Shown here piece by piece: positions 24,202 to 32,289 of a DNA stretch of 64,000 nt. The DNA is taken from assembly GCF_900343155.1 (NCBI RefSeq), contig NZ_OUNG01000001.1, positions 496,001 through 560,000 of the forward strand, given 5' to 3'. The position numbers and the translations under genes were made by a program. Below the pieces are notes generated by a model. The model worked only from the letters and a program-made list of their open reading frames with translations, searched no databases and was not told where the DNA came from. The stretch comes from Lactimicrobium massiliense. Lineage in GTDB: Bacteria > Bacillota_I > Bacilli_A > Erysipelotrichales > Erysipelotrichaceae. Every line of letters starts with the position of its first letter. The first letter of the stretch is position 1.

Positions 24202-24540
24202 TTATTTCTTTCTGGCTCTGACAATGATCGCTTCCGGTATCTCACTGTTTTTCCAGGCTGTTTCTGCAATGCCATCGATCACAAATCCTGTATCGAAGCA
24301 GACATTGAAAATATCCTGCAGAGAACGATGGAAATACAGTTGCTTAGAAGGATGCCCCGTAATGGCCTCACCTTCATAGCTGTGTGCGGTTATATATTTA
24401 TCATCTCTTGTTACAAAGCATGGATGCTGGGTGGCAAAGACAAAATACCATGATCTGCCAGAAGATCATGTACTGCCGAAATCAGAGGTCTGATATCCGC
24501 AATATCCATGATGGCCATGCAGCATATGTTCTCCTTGCTG
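24202..24540 (-). pseudogene. Truncated, frameshifted class I SAM methyltransferase
   Basis: Two frames read on from each other: MAIMDIADIRPLISAVHDLLADHGI, then, after a missing base in a T run near 24422, VFATQHPCFVTRDDKYITAH and so on to AEAIIVRARKK-like end (PEAIIVRARKK) with a stop at 24202. This is the C-terminal 110 or so residues of a type-11 methyltransferase (IMDI motif IV region, C-terminal DGIAE and IVRARKK). The N-terminal SAM-binding half is absent; maf ends 10 bases away. A dead remnant. Confidence 0.75.
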
Positions 24541-24550
24541 CATTTTCTGC

Positions 24551-25114
24551 TTATATGATCTGTCTTCTCTTCAGCTCAGCGTAAACAAGATGCAGCGGCA
24601 GTCCCATGACGGCATAGTAGTCTCCTTCGATGCCTTCGATATATCTGCCGCCATAGCCCTGAATGGCATAGGCACCCGCCTTGTCACTGCATTCCCCGGT
24701 TGCGATGTATGCGTGAATCTCATCATCATTCATGGGCAGAAAATGTACGGCAGTTGAAACGGCGGTCCGGTAACATTCCTCTTGAGATACAATGCACAAT
24801 CCAGTCAGCACATGATGCGTGCGGCCCTGCAGACTTTTCAGCATGGCAAATGCAGCTTCATTGGTGTGTGGTTTGCCCAGCGGTTTGCTGTCAATCACAA
24901 CCATCGTATCACTGCCGATGACCACTGCATCCGGATGCCTTTTCAGCACGGTTTTTCCCTTTTTCACTGACAGCCGCTCGATCTCATCTGCCAGTGGTTT
25001 ACTGCAGTCAATGGTTTCATCCACATCGGCCGGATCGCAGATAAACGGAGCACCGCACAATGACAGGATTTCTTTGCGCCGCGGTGAGCGGCTGGCAAGC
25101 ACAAGTTCTTTCAT
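24551..25114 (-). CDS. maf: Maf-like nucleotide pyrophosphatase
   Basis: 187 residues, the usual Maf size. It has the N-terminal signature LVLASRSPRRKEIL, the VVIGSDTMVV motif, and GKPHTNEAAFAMLKSLQGRTHHVLTG. Maf proteins hydrolyse dTTP, UTP and modified nucleotides to monophosphates and affect septum formation. AGAGG lies six bases before the ATG at 25114; the upstream ATG at 25141 has none. It is monocistronic and divergent from the nucleotidyltransferase gene. Confidence 0.93.
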   Translation of the reverse strand: MKELVLASRSPRRKEILSLCGAPFICDPADVDETIDCSKPLADEIERLSVKKGKTVLKRHPDAVVIGSDTMVVIDSKPLGKPHTNEAAFAMLKSLQGRTHHVLTGLCIVSQEECYRTAVSTAVHFLPMNDDEIHAYIATGECSDKAGAYAIQGYGGRYIEGIEGDYYAVMGLPLHLVYAELKRRQII

Positions 25115-25218
25115 ATTCTTCCTCTGTCTGTCATTATACATGGTTTATGGAAATTCATGACCAGGGCAATTGCACCCATGTTACAATAAAGGTGCAATTC
25201 AGGAGGATTTGAAATCAT

Positions 25219-26127
25219 ATGAAGAAACCTACACTTGTCATTCTGGCGGCAGGAATGGGAAGCCGTTACGGCGGTATGAAGCAGATTGACGGCGTTGGCA
25301 GTCATGGTGAGCCAATCATTGAATTCTCAATTTATGATGCAAAGGAAGCGGGCTTTGGCAAAGTCGTGCTGATCATCAAGAAAGAGCATGAAGTTGCTTT
25401 CCGCAAGGCACTGACGGACAAGATTGCCCCGCATATGGATGTTGAATTTGCCTATCAGGATATGAACAACATTCCTTCCGACGTACAGGTGCCGGAAGGA
25501 CGTGTCAAGCCATGGGGCACAACCCATGCATTGCTGGCATGCAAGGGCATTGTCAATGAGCCGTTTGCGATCATCAATGCGGATGACTTCTATGGCAAAG
25601 ATGCCTACAAAGTCATGTACAGATATCTGTGTGATGAAGTTGCAGACAATCACTATGCCATGGTCGGCTATCCGTGTGTGAACACACTGACAGATAATGG
25701 TACAGTCACAAGAGGTGTCTGCCGCACGGATGAAAACGGCAATCTGAGCCACATTGTTGAGGTGAAGGAAATTGCCCGCAAAGACGGTCATGCCGTATAC
25801 AAGGATGGCGATCAGTGGAAGCAGCTGCCGGATGATACGCTTGTCTCCATGAATTTCTGGGGCTTTACACCGGCTGTGTTTGATGACTGTGAGAAGATCT
25901 TTGATACCTTCATTCATGAAGCAGTCAAGAAAGATCCGATGAAATGCGAGCATGTGATTCCGACTGCCATCGGTCAGCTGATTGATGAAGGCAAGGTCAC
26001 TGTCAAGATGCTGTCATCTTCTGACAAGTGGTTTGGTGTCACCTACCAGCAGGATAAGCCTGGTGTTGTCGCCAAGATCCAGGCCATGAAAGATGCCGGC
26101 ATTTATCCGGATGTGCTCTGGAAATAA
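25219..26127 (+). CDS. Sugar-phosphate nucleotidyltransferase family protein
   Basis: 302 residues with a GT-A type NTP-transferase fold: LVILAAGMGSRYGGMKQID is the nucleotide-binding loop, INADDFYGKDAY the metal-binding Asp region, and VSMNFWGFTP and CEHVIPTAIGQLIDEG later conserved blocks. It resembles NDP-sugar pyrophosphorylases such as GalU/RfbA relatives but the sugar is unknown. AGGAGG lies 12 bases before the ATG. It has its own terminator. Confidence 0.85.
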   Translation: MKKPTLVILAAGMGSRYGGMKQIDGVGSHGEPIIEFSIYDAKEAGFGKVVLIIKKEHEVAFRKALTDKIAPHMDVEFAYQDMNNIPSDVQVPEGRVKPWGTTHALLACKGIVNEPFAIINADDFYGKDAYKVMYRYLCDEVADNHYAMVGYPCVNTLTDNGTVTRGVCRTDENGNLSHIVEVKEIARKDGHAVYKDGDQWKQLPDDTLVSMNFWGFTPAVFDDCEKIFDTFIHEAVKKDPMKCEHVIPTAIGQLIDEGKVTVKMLSSSDKWFGVTYQQDKPGVVAKIQAMKDAGIYPDVLWK

Positions 26128-26139
26128 GAATGATGGAAG

Positions 26140-26165
26140 ACCAGGGAAACCTGGTTTTCTTTTTG
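26140..26165 (+). terminator. Terminator of the nucleotidyltransferase gene
   Basis: ACCAGG-GAAA-CCTGGT (26140-26155) followed by TTTCTTTTT. Confidence 0.9.
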
Positions 26166-26171
26166 GCCAAA

Positions 26172-26194
26172 AGAAAAAAGCAGCCGCAGCTGCT
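26172..26194 (-). terminator. Terminator of the coaBC-coaX-dipeptidase operon
   Basis: On the minus strand AGCAGC pairs with GCTGCT (26189-26194 with 26180-26185), overlapping the dipeptidase stop, and a TTTTTTC tract follows. Confidence 0.75.
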
Positions 26195-27111
26195 TACAGA
26201 TTATCCTGCAGGAAATGATAGACATTGCGCCAGGCAATATCCGCAATCTCTTCCTCACTGAATCCTTCTGCTTTCAACCCCTCAATGAAATTCTGGGCCT
26301 GTTCAGGATCATAGAGATCATGGCCTTCTGCCTTGTTGTAATAACCGCCTAAATCAAAGCCGACTGCCACATGGGAGACACCCACAAGATCAGCCATGAA
26401 TCTGGCATGCTTTGCCAGCGTGCGGGCACTGCGGTCGGCCTGTTTCTGGGCAATGAATTCTTCACATGCATTTAAGCCAATCAGGCCGCCCTTGTCACAC
26501 AATGCCACAATCTGCTGATCTGTCAGATTGCGCGGTACATAGCACAGTGCCTTGGCATTGGAGTGAGTCGCAATAACAGGCCGTGTACTAGCATCCAGGA
26601 TATCCCAGAATGTCTTTTCATTGGCATGGGAGACATCTACGACCATATGTCTCTCATTCATGCGGGCAATGGCTCTTCTGCCAAGATCCGTCAGTCCTCT
26701 GCCGGCATGCCCGCTGTTGCCGGTTGCCAGATCATTTTCATCATTCCATTCCAGAGAACCAATCCGGTTGCCCTGCTCATACAGCCAGTCAATCTTCTCT
26801 TCGGGATGATCATGAATACCGCACATGCCTTCCACTGTCATCAGATAACTGACATGATCAGAATCCGGATCCAGATCATCCATGCTGAGCATCGGCTTGT
26901 GGCCAGAAGCGATGATGTCATTTCTCACCATTGTCACTGTATCCATCATATCCTGCCAGGATTCCCTGCCGGCAAAGAAGGATGCCGCAGCACTGTACAT
27001 GATTTCACCTTTTTCAAGGCGCTTGTCCCAGTGGTTTTTCAGCACGGCTGTCTCATTAGGATACTGACGGATGGCAATCGCTAAGTCCGCATGCAGATCA
27101 AAGATTCTCAT
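26194..27111 (-). CDS. Membrane-dipeptidase-like peptidase (family M19)
   Basis: 305 residues, a zinc dipeptidase of the renal-dipeptidase family with a TIM-barrel. Metal ligands seen in order: His7 and Asp9 (FDLHADL), Glu in MTVEGMCG, His in VVDVSHANEKTFWD and His in VIATHSNAKAL. No signal peptide, so a cytosolic dipeptidase is likely. The start codon overlaps the coaX stop (ATGA), implying coupled translation. Confidence 0.92.
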   Translation of the reverse strand: MRIFDLHADLAIAIRQYPNETAVLKNHWDKRLEKGEIMYSAAASFFAGRESWQDMMDTVTMVRNDIIASGHKPMLSMDDLDPDSDHVSYLMTVEGMCGIHDHPEEKIDWLYEQGNRIGSLEWNDENDLATGNSGHAGRGLTDLGRRAIARMNERHMVVDVSHANEKTFWDILDASTRPVIATHSNAKALCYVPRNLTDQQIVALCDKGGLIGLNACEEFIAQKQADRSARTLAKHARFMADLVGVSHVAVGFDLGGYYNKAEGHDLYDPEQAQNFIEGLKAEGFSEEEIADIAWRNVYHFLQDNL

Positions 27112-27887
27112 GACACTTTCCTCCTGTTCAACTCATAAATGATACGGATGCCCTTATAGGCAATATCCGGATCATAGGCATCAATCTCATCTGTCTCACT
27201 GGCAATCACACGGCCAAGACCGCCGGTTGCCACAACATAGCAGTCCGGATCATGCAGTTCTTCCTTCATCCGTTTCAGAATGTATTCCACAGCACCAATA
27301 TAGCCATAGACGACACCTGCCTGCATGCCTGTGATCGTATTGGAGCCAAGCACAGAAGCAGGCTTCTTGATCTCAATTTCCGGCAGCTTTGCCGTCTGGG
27401 ATGTCAATGCATTTGCAGAAATGCCAAGGCCCGGGGCAATAACTGTATAGCGGAATTCACCGGCAGAAGAAACATAGTCAAAGGTTGTCGCTGTGCCAAA
27501 ATCAACTACGATGCAGGATCTTTGAAACGTATGATACGCATAGGCACAGTCTACGATCCGATCCGCCCCAACTGCCTTGGGATTGTCTGCTTTCAGAACA
27601 ATGCCGCAATCCATCTGCGGTGTAATCACAATCGGTGTTTTGCCAATGTATTTCTTCATGCATGAAGTCAGCGTATACATCAGTTTTGGTACAACAGATG
27701 AAATCACAACTGCCTCAATATCTTCTGTACCAATGCCTGCCCGTTCCAGCAGATCATAGACAATCACGCCAAGTTCATCACTTGTTCTTTCTGTTCTGGT
27801 AATCAGACGGAAGGAAGCACGGATCTTTTCATCCTCCATGATGCCCATGGAGATGTTTGTATTGCCAACATCAACAGCCAGTAACAT
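27108..27887 (-). CDS. coaX: Type III pantothenate kinase
   Basis: 259 residues. ASKHA-type ATP motifs AVDVGNTNI at the N-terminus and VVDFGTATTFD mid-protein, with the GADRIVDCAYAY motif that binds pantothenate, are diagnostic of CoaX. It makes 4'-phosphopantothenate, the first step of CoA synthesis, and typically needs a monovalent cation. It overlaps coaBC by 17 bases, so both CoA genes are coupled. Confidence 0.96.
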   Translation of the reverse strand: MLLAVDVGNTNISMGIMEDEKIRASFRLITRTERTSDELGVIVYDLLERAGIGTEDIEAVVISSVVPKLMYTLTSCMKKYIGKTPIVITPQMDCGIVLKADNPKAVGADRIVDCAYAYHTFQRSCIVVDFGTATTFDYVSSAGEFRYTVIAPGLGISANALTSQTAKLPEIEIKKPASVLGSNTITGMQAGVVYGYIGAVEYILKRMKEELHDPDCYVVATGGLGRVIASETDEIDAYDPDIAYKGIRIIYELNRRKVS

Positions 27888-29076
27888 GTCTTTCTCCCTT
27901 CAGGCAGTATTTCAGGATTTCCTCAGCCGTATCATCCTTGCTTAACAAGCCAAGCTGTTCCTGATGATCTTTGGAAAGGATCGTCACTTTGTTGGTATCC
28001 ACGCCAAAGCCGGCACCCTTGTCACGCAGTGAATTGGCGGCAATAAAGTCAGCGTTCTTCTCTACCAGTTTCTTCTGTGCATTGGCATACAGATTCTCTG
28101 TCTCCATGGCAAAGCCGATCAGCACCTGATCCTCATGTTTACGCCTGCCAAGTTCCTTGAGAATATCCGTTGTCCGGCAAAGATCAATCTGTAAACCGCC
28201 TTCTTCTTTCTTGATCTTCTCATCTGCAGTTTTTACAGGCGTATAGTCTGCCACAGCCGCTGCCATGATGATCGCGTCCATGCCATCACTGACAGACAGC
28301 ACGGCATCCGCCATATCCTTTGCCGAAACAACCGGGACCATATGAACACCATAGGGAGCAGGAAGATCCGTCCTGCCTGAGACAAGTGTCACGGCTGCAC
28401 CGGCATTGCGGGCTGCCCTTGCCAGGGCATAGCCCATTCTGCCGGTGGAATGATTGGTAATGCAGCGGACCGGATCAATGGCTTCCTGGGTGCCTCCGGC
28501 GGTAATCAATACCTGCTTTCCTGCCAGAAACTTATCCGTATACAGCAGTGCGGAAAGTGCATCCGCAATCTCTGCAGGCTCAGGCATCCTGCCCTTGCCC
28601 ACATCACCGCACGCAAGATAGCCGGCATCACTTTCCATGATATGAATGCCATACTTTTTCAGTCTGCGCAGATTATCCTGGGTGGCAGGATTTGCCAGCA
28701 TGTGCGTATTCATTGCCGGCACTACAAGTTTGGGGCAGTATGCCGCCAGAAAGGTTGTTGTTAACATATCATCCGCAATACCATTGGCTGCTTTGGCAAT
28801 GAAATCTGCGGTTGCCGGTGCCACCACAAAGGCATCTGCCTTTTTAGCCAGTGAAACATGATGCACATCCGGCTCATAATCCACCGAAAACATATCCGTG
28901 ATGACCCGATTGGCTGACAATGTCTGAAAGGTCAGCGGTGTAACAAATTCCTGGGCGCTTTTTGTCATCAGAACATGAACATCATGGCCTGCCTTCTTTA
29001 ACATGGACACCAGTGCACAGGCTTTATATGCGGCAATACCGCCGGTAACACCGACGATGACACACTTTTTCTCCAT
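27871..29076 (-). CDS. coaBC: Bifunctional phosphopantothenoylcysteine decarboxylase/ligase
   Basis: 401 residues. The N-terminal flavoprotein domain (about 1-180) has VTGGIAAYKAC, the catalytic His in VHHVSLAKKADA and PAMNTHM. The ligase half (about 185-395) has ITAGGTQEAIDPVRCITNHSTG and AAAVADYTP. It joins cysteine to 4'-phosphopantothenate and decarboxylates the product. It is the first gene of the operon with coaX and the dipeptidase; GGGAG lies seven bases before the ATG. Confidence 0.96.
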   Translation of the reverse strand: MEKKCVIVGVTGGIAAYKACALVSMLKKAGHDVHVLMTKSAQEFVTPLTFQTLSANRVITDMFSVDYEPDVHHVSLAKKADAFVVAPATADFIAKAANGIADDMLTTTFLAAYCPKLVVPAMNTHMLANPATQDNLRRLKKYGIHIMESDAGYLACGDVGKGRMPEPAEIADALSALLYTDKFLAGKQVLITAGGTQEAIDPVRCITNHSTGRMGYALARAARNAGAAVTLVSGRTDLPAPYGVHMVPVVSAKDMADAVLSVSDGMDAIIMAAAVADYTPVKTADEKIKKEEGGLQIDLCRTTDILKELGRRKHEDQVLIGFAMETENLYANAQKKLVEKNADFIAANSLRDKGAGFGVDTNKVTILSKDHQEQLGLLSKDDTAEEILKYCLKGERHVTGC

Positions 29077-29102
29077 AATATTTCTCCCGTTGGTACCTCA
29101 CA

Positions 29103-29131
29103 ATTATATGTTCGCATGGTACGATTTACAA
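29103..29131 (-). promoter_or_regulatory. Promoter of the coaBC operon
   Basis: TTGTAA (29126-29131) and TATAAT (29103-29108) on the minus strand, exactly 17 bases apart, 27 bases before the start codon. Confidence 0.85.
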
Positions 29132-29167
29132 ACGAGGCGGCATGTACCGCCAGGGAAAGGTAACGGT

Positions 29168-29719
29168 ATGAACAAACAGAACTGGCTTGTTGTTTCAGAT
29201 ATTCACGGTGCCCTCTCAGGGGCAGAAGCGATGGCAGAGGCATATGCGTATCATCAGGCATCAATGATTCTCTGCCTTGGCGATATTCTCTATCACGGCC
29301 CGCGCAATGACCTGCCATCAGACTATGCGCCAAAGAAGGTCATCCCGATCATGAATCGTTTCAAGGAAAAGATCATTGCGGTCCGCGGCAATTGTGAAGC
29401 AGAAGTTGACCAAATGGTGCTGGATTTTCCGTGCATGAGCGACTATTGTGCCATGCCATTCAATGGCCATAAGCTCTTTATGAGCCATGGCCACATCTAT
29501 GGACCGGATCATCTGCCAGTATTAGAAGAAGGGGATCTCTTTCTCTCTGGCCATACACATATTCCTGCCGCAGGCCAGAAAGACGGCATCTGGCTGTTAA
29601 ACCCGGGATCTATATCCCTGCCCAAACAGAACCACCCCCGCAGCTATGGCATTCTGAATGAAGATGGCTTTACAGTATACACACTGAACCATCAGCCGTA
29701 CATGCAGGCAAAGTTCTGA
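29168..29719 (+). CDS. YfcE-like metallophosphoesterase
   Basis: 183 residues with all calcineurin-type metal motifs: VVSDIHG, LGDILYHG, VRGNCEAE, MSHGH and LSGHTHIPA, then LNPGSISLPK. It is like YfcE, a phosphodiesterase active on model substrates with unknown physiological target. AAAGG lies seven bases before the ATG at 29168; the long upstream extension in the same frame crosses the coaBC promoter and is not coding. Divergent from coaBC. Confidence 0.92.
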   Translation: MNKQNWLVVSDIHGALSGAEAMAEAYAYHQASMILCLGDILYHGPRNDLPSDYAPKKVIPIMNRFKEKIIAVRGNCEAEVDQMVLDFPCMSDYCAMPFNGHKLFMSHGHIYGPDHLPVLEEGDLFLSGHTHIPAAGQKDGIWLLNPGSISLPKQNHPRSYGILNEDGFTVYTLNHQPYMQAKF

Positions 29720-29813
29720 AATGCACAAAACGAAAGTAAGCGTCAAAGTAACACCGTCTTTCAATAAATAGCAGGATATCCGATACTGTATGCAGTAAAG
29801 GAGATCCTGTTTT

Positions 29814-30086
29814 ATGAATGAAGAAGAATGGAAATTGCTCTGGAATCAGTTTGAATTATCGGATGAGTCTGTCAAAGAGTTCTGCAGTCGTAACGGGATG
29901 AAGCCACGGGCTTTTTACTACTTTAAGAATAAATACCAGGATGATAGCACCTGTCAGTTATGCCCTGTTGTTATCAGTCATTCTACTGAGACGGCAGTAA
30001 GTTTCAATGGCATTCCGGTTTCTTATGATGATGGCATTTCTGATCTGGAACTGCAGAGAATCATTCGTCTCTGCAGAGATCTATGA
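29814..30086 (+). CDS. tnpA: IS66 TnpA-like protein
   Basis: 90 residues. The N-terminal half is a helix-turn-helix typical of IS66 OrfA (WKLLWNQFELSDESVKEFCSRNGMKPRAFYYFKNKY). The C-terminal half ends in LQRIIRLCRDL as in homologues. AAAGGAG lies about ten bases before the ATG. The stop overlaps the tnpB start (ATGA). Its exact role in transposition is unknown. Confidence 0.88.
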   Translation: MNEEEWKLLWNQFELSDESVKEFCSRNGMKPRAFYYFKNKYQDDSTCQLCPVVISHSTETAVSFNGIPVSYDDGISDLELQRIIRLCRDL

Positions 30087-30436
30087 TGCCCTTTGAAAAG
30101 ATCGGTAAGCTCTATCTTGTGACCGGTGTTACTGATCTGAGAAAAGGGATTGATGGCTATGCCGCATTGATTCAGTCACAGCTGCACCAGAGCCCAATGG
30201 ACCATTCGATGTATCTTTTCTGTAATCGTGACAGAACGAAGCTGAAGTGTCTTTACTTTGACGGCACAGGATTCTGGCTGTTATATAAACGTCTGGAGAA
30301 AGGCCATTTCAAGTGGAAAAAGGATGATGCCAACCACTCTGTCATGATCAGTGAGCAGCAGCTCGGATGGCTTTTGGATGGGCTGAAGATTGAGCAGAAA
30401 AGTGCTTTTCAGCCTGTCAAAAAAGATTATATATGA
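30083..30436 (+). CDS. tnpB: IS66 TnpB (accessory protein)
   Basis: 117 residues with the IS66 OrfB signature VTDLRKGIDGYAALIQ and MYLFCNRDRTKLKCLYFDGTGFWLLYKRLEKG. Usual length. The start overlaps tnpA by four bases. It is required for transposition of IS66 elements, with unknown biochemistry. Confidence 0.93.
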   Translation: MMPFEKIGKLYLVTGVTDLRKGIDGYAALIQSQLHQSPMDHSMYLFCNRDRTKLKCLYFDGTGFWLLYKRLEKGHFKWKKDDANHSVMISEQQLGWLLDGLKIEQKSAFQPVKKDYI

Positions 30437-30449
30437 GGCTTTAATGATG

Positions 30450-30478
30450 TTGCACAAATGCATGCATGAATGTATACT
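30450..30478 (+). promoter_or_regulatory. Possible own promoter of tnpC (leaderless)
   Basis: TTGCAC (30450-30455) and TATACT (30473-30478) are 17 bases apart. The predicted transcript start is at the tnpC ATG (30486). The spacer contains ATGCATGCATG. Confidence 0.6.
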
Positions 30479-30485
30479 ATAATCA

Positions 30486-32174
30486 ATGATAGACGAGAAA
30501 GAATTCAAAAAGAATCTCGATAATATGAGCCACGATGCCCTGGTATCATTTGCGTATTCCCTGGCTGTTAAGAACTCTGCACTTGAAGAAAACTATCAAG
30601 CTTTGAGACGCAGAGTTTTTGGCATTAAGCACAATGAACACAATTCGCATGTTTCACCAGATCAGCTGTCATTGTTTAACGAAGCAGAAGCGATTGACGA
30701 TACTGCTTCTGTTGATCAGAAGAAAGAGCCATCTGGAGATGATATTATCGTTAAGCCGGGCAAAAAACACAGGCATGGCAAGAATGCAAAGCTGAAGAAT
30801 GTCCGCATCATTGATGAACCGGATATTGAACTTGAGGACAGAAACTATCCAAAATGCAGTAAACCAATGGGAGAACTGGCTCCTACTGTTTTTGAATGGC
30901 TTGAGCATATCCCGGAGGAGTATGTTCTGCACCGTGTAAGAATCCATAACTATACATGTCATTCATGCAATAACCAGAATATGAACTGCGTGACATATCA
31001 TGGCAATACAGACTGTCTGCCTGTAAAGCCGATTCAGAGTTCATTGGCCTCAGCTTCTGTAATCAGCCATATTGCGTATGAGAAATATCTGGTCGCCGTT
31101 CCCATCTATCGTTTGTCTAAAGATCTCAGGACCAGAGGAATTGAAATCAGTCGCCAGGTAATGTGCAGCTGGCTGATGAAGTGTGCAGAGCTATATCTGG
31201 ATCCCATCGTCAAACGAATGACTGAGGATCTGAGAAAATGTAAAGTTCTCAATATGGATGAAACATCGCTTGAGGTTCTGGAAGATATCCGTAACGGATC
31301 CAGAGAAAAGAGCTATACGTGGCTTGCCATGAGCGGAAAACACGAGACAAAGCAGATGGCTTTGTACTTTTATAATGTCTCAAGGGCATACAGCTTTATC
31401 TATGAGATCCTGGGCCATGATTTTCATGGTGTCATTCAGTCAGATGGCTATCAGGCATATGACAAATATGAGGCTGCCAGAGCTCATGCCGGGTGCAGCG
31501 CACACTGCCGCAGAAAATTTGAAGAAGCAGCGGAAGCCTATACTGATCTCTATGCAAAGTATAGCAGCCTGAAAGATAAAGAAGAGATCAAACAGCTTCT
31601 TGATAACAATCCGTCCTTCGGCATCATCATTCGCTTTCTGGATGAATACTCAAACCTTTATGGTATAGAGAAACAGTTGAATGAAACCAAGGCATCACCG
31701 GAGACTATTCTCAGGATCAGGCAGGAAAAAGAGAAGCCAATATGGGAAGAGCTCAGGAATCAGCTGGATTACATGGATGAGAAACTCATGACCAGCGGAA
31801 AGCTTGGAAAAGCGATTACATACGCAAAGAATCAGTGGGACAAGCTGATGTATTATCTGAGCGACTGGCAGGTTGGACTGGATAATAATCTGGCTGAGCG
31901 TGAAGGAATAAAACCTTTTGTCCTGGCGAGAAAAAATTTCCTGTTCGCTGATACAAAGCATGGAGCGAAATACTCCTGCATGTACTTCTCGATCTTAATA
32001 TCAGCCAGAATGAATTCCCTGAACTCAGAGAAATATCTTGCCTGGCTGATTGATCAGATGGCAAGAGCTTCAGTCAATGGAGGCATTCAGGAAGAAGATA
32101 TCCAGAGATGCCTGCCATACGCAGCTGATCTGCCACAAGATCTTCAAATTTCAAAGAACTGCTCTGAATCCTGA
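30486..32174 (+). CDS. tnpC: IS66 TnpC transposase
   Basis: 562 residues. N-terminal coiled region (NSALEENYQALRRRVFG), a modified zinc-finger (YPKCSKPM, CHSCNNQN; the first Cys of the usual CPKC is Tyr) and the DDE domain: D in KVLNMDETSLEVL, D in GVIQSDGYQAYD, E in NNLAEREGIKPFV, followed by the HTH-like tail. No ribosome binding site precedes the ATG; a -10 box ends seven bases before it. The frame is complete. Confidence 0.93.
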   Translation: MIDEKEFKKNLDNMSHDALVSFAYSLAVKNSALEENYQALRRRVFGIKHNEHNSHVSPDQLSLFNEAEAIDDTASVDQKKEPSGDDIIVKPGKKHRHGKNAKLKNVRIIDEPDIELEDRNYPKCSKPMGELAPTVFEWLEHIPEEYVLHRVRIHNYTCHSCNNQNMNCVTYHGNTDCLPVKPIQSSLASASVISHIAYEKYLVAVPIYRLSKDLRTRGIEISRQVMCSWLMKCAELYLDPIVKRMTEDLRKCKVLNMDETSLEVLEDIRNGSREKSYTWLAMSGKHETKQMALYFYNVSRAYSFIYEILGHDFHGVIQSDGYQAYDKYEAARAHAGCSAHCRRKFEEAAEAYTDLYAKYSSLKDKEEIKQLLDNNPSFGIIIRFLDEYSNLYGIEKQLNETKASPETILRIRQEKEKPIWEELRNQLDYMDEKLMTSGKLGKAITYAKNQWDKLMYYLSDWQVGLDNNLAEREGIKPFVLARKNFLFADTKHGAKYSCMYFSILISARMNSLNSEKYLAWLIDQMARASVNGGIQEEDIQRCLPYAADLPQDLQISKNCSES

Positions 32175-32240
32175 TACACATACAAGATACTCAGAACAGT
32201 CCTTATTTTCTATACGTGGCTATATTGACGCTTACAAACG

Positions 32241-32284
32241 AAAAGATGGCAGGTTCCTGCACAGCACAGGTTCTGCCATCTTTT
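32241..32284 (-). terminator. Terminator of the Na/Pi cotransporter gene
   Basis: GATGGCAG (32245-32252) pairs with CTGCCATC (32273-32280) around a 20-base loop; TTTT follows on either strand. It overlaps the right-hand target duplication of IS66. Confidence 0.8.
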
Positions 32285-32289
32285 TTACG

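Larger units (their letters stand above)
29736..32235 (+). mobile_element. IS66-family insertion sequence, complete
   Basis: 2500 bp. Ends share GTAAGCGTCAA in inverted orientation (29736-29746 and 32225-32235), the standard IS66 tip, and are flanked by an 8-bp duplication AAACGAAA (29728-29735 and 32236-32243), normal for IS66. It carries the three-gene set tnpA, tnpB, tnpC. It landed next to the terminator of the Na/Pi cotransporter gene. Confidence 0.97.

Noticed and set aside
24058..24453. Plus-strand frame of 131 codons between tRNA-Thr and maf
   Set aside because: It starts inside the tRNA gene and runs opposite the methyltransferase remnant; no start site.
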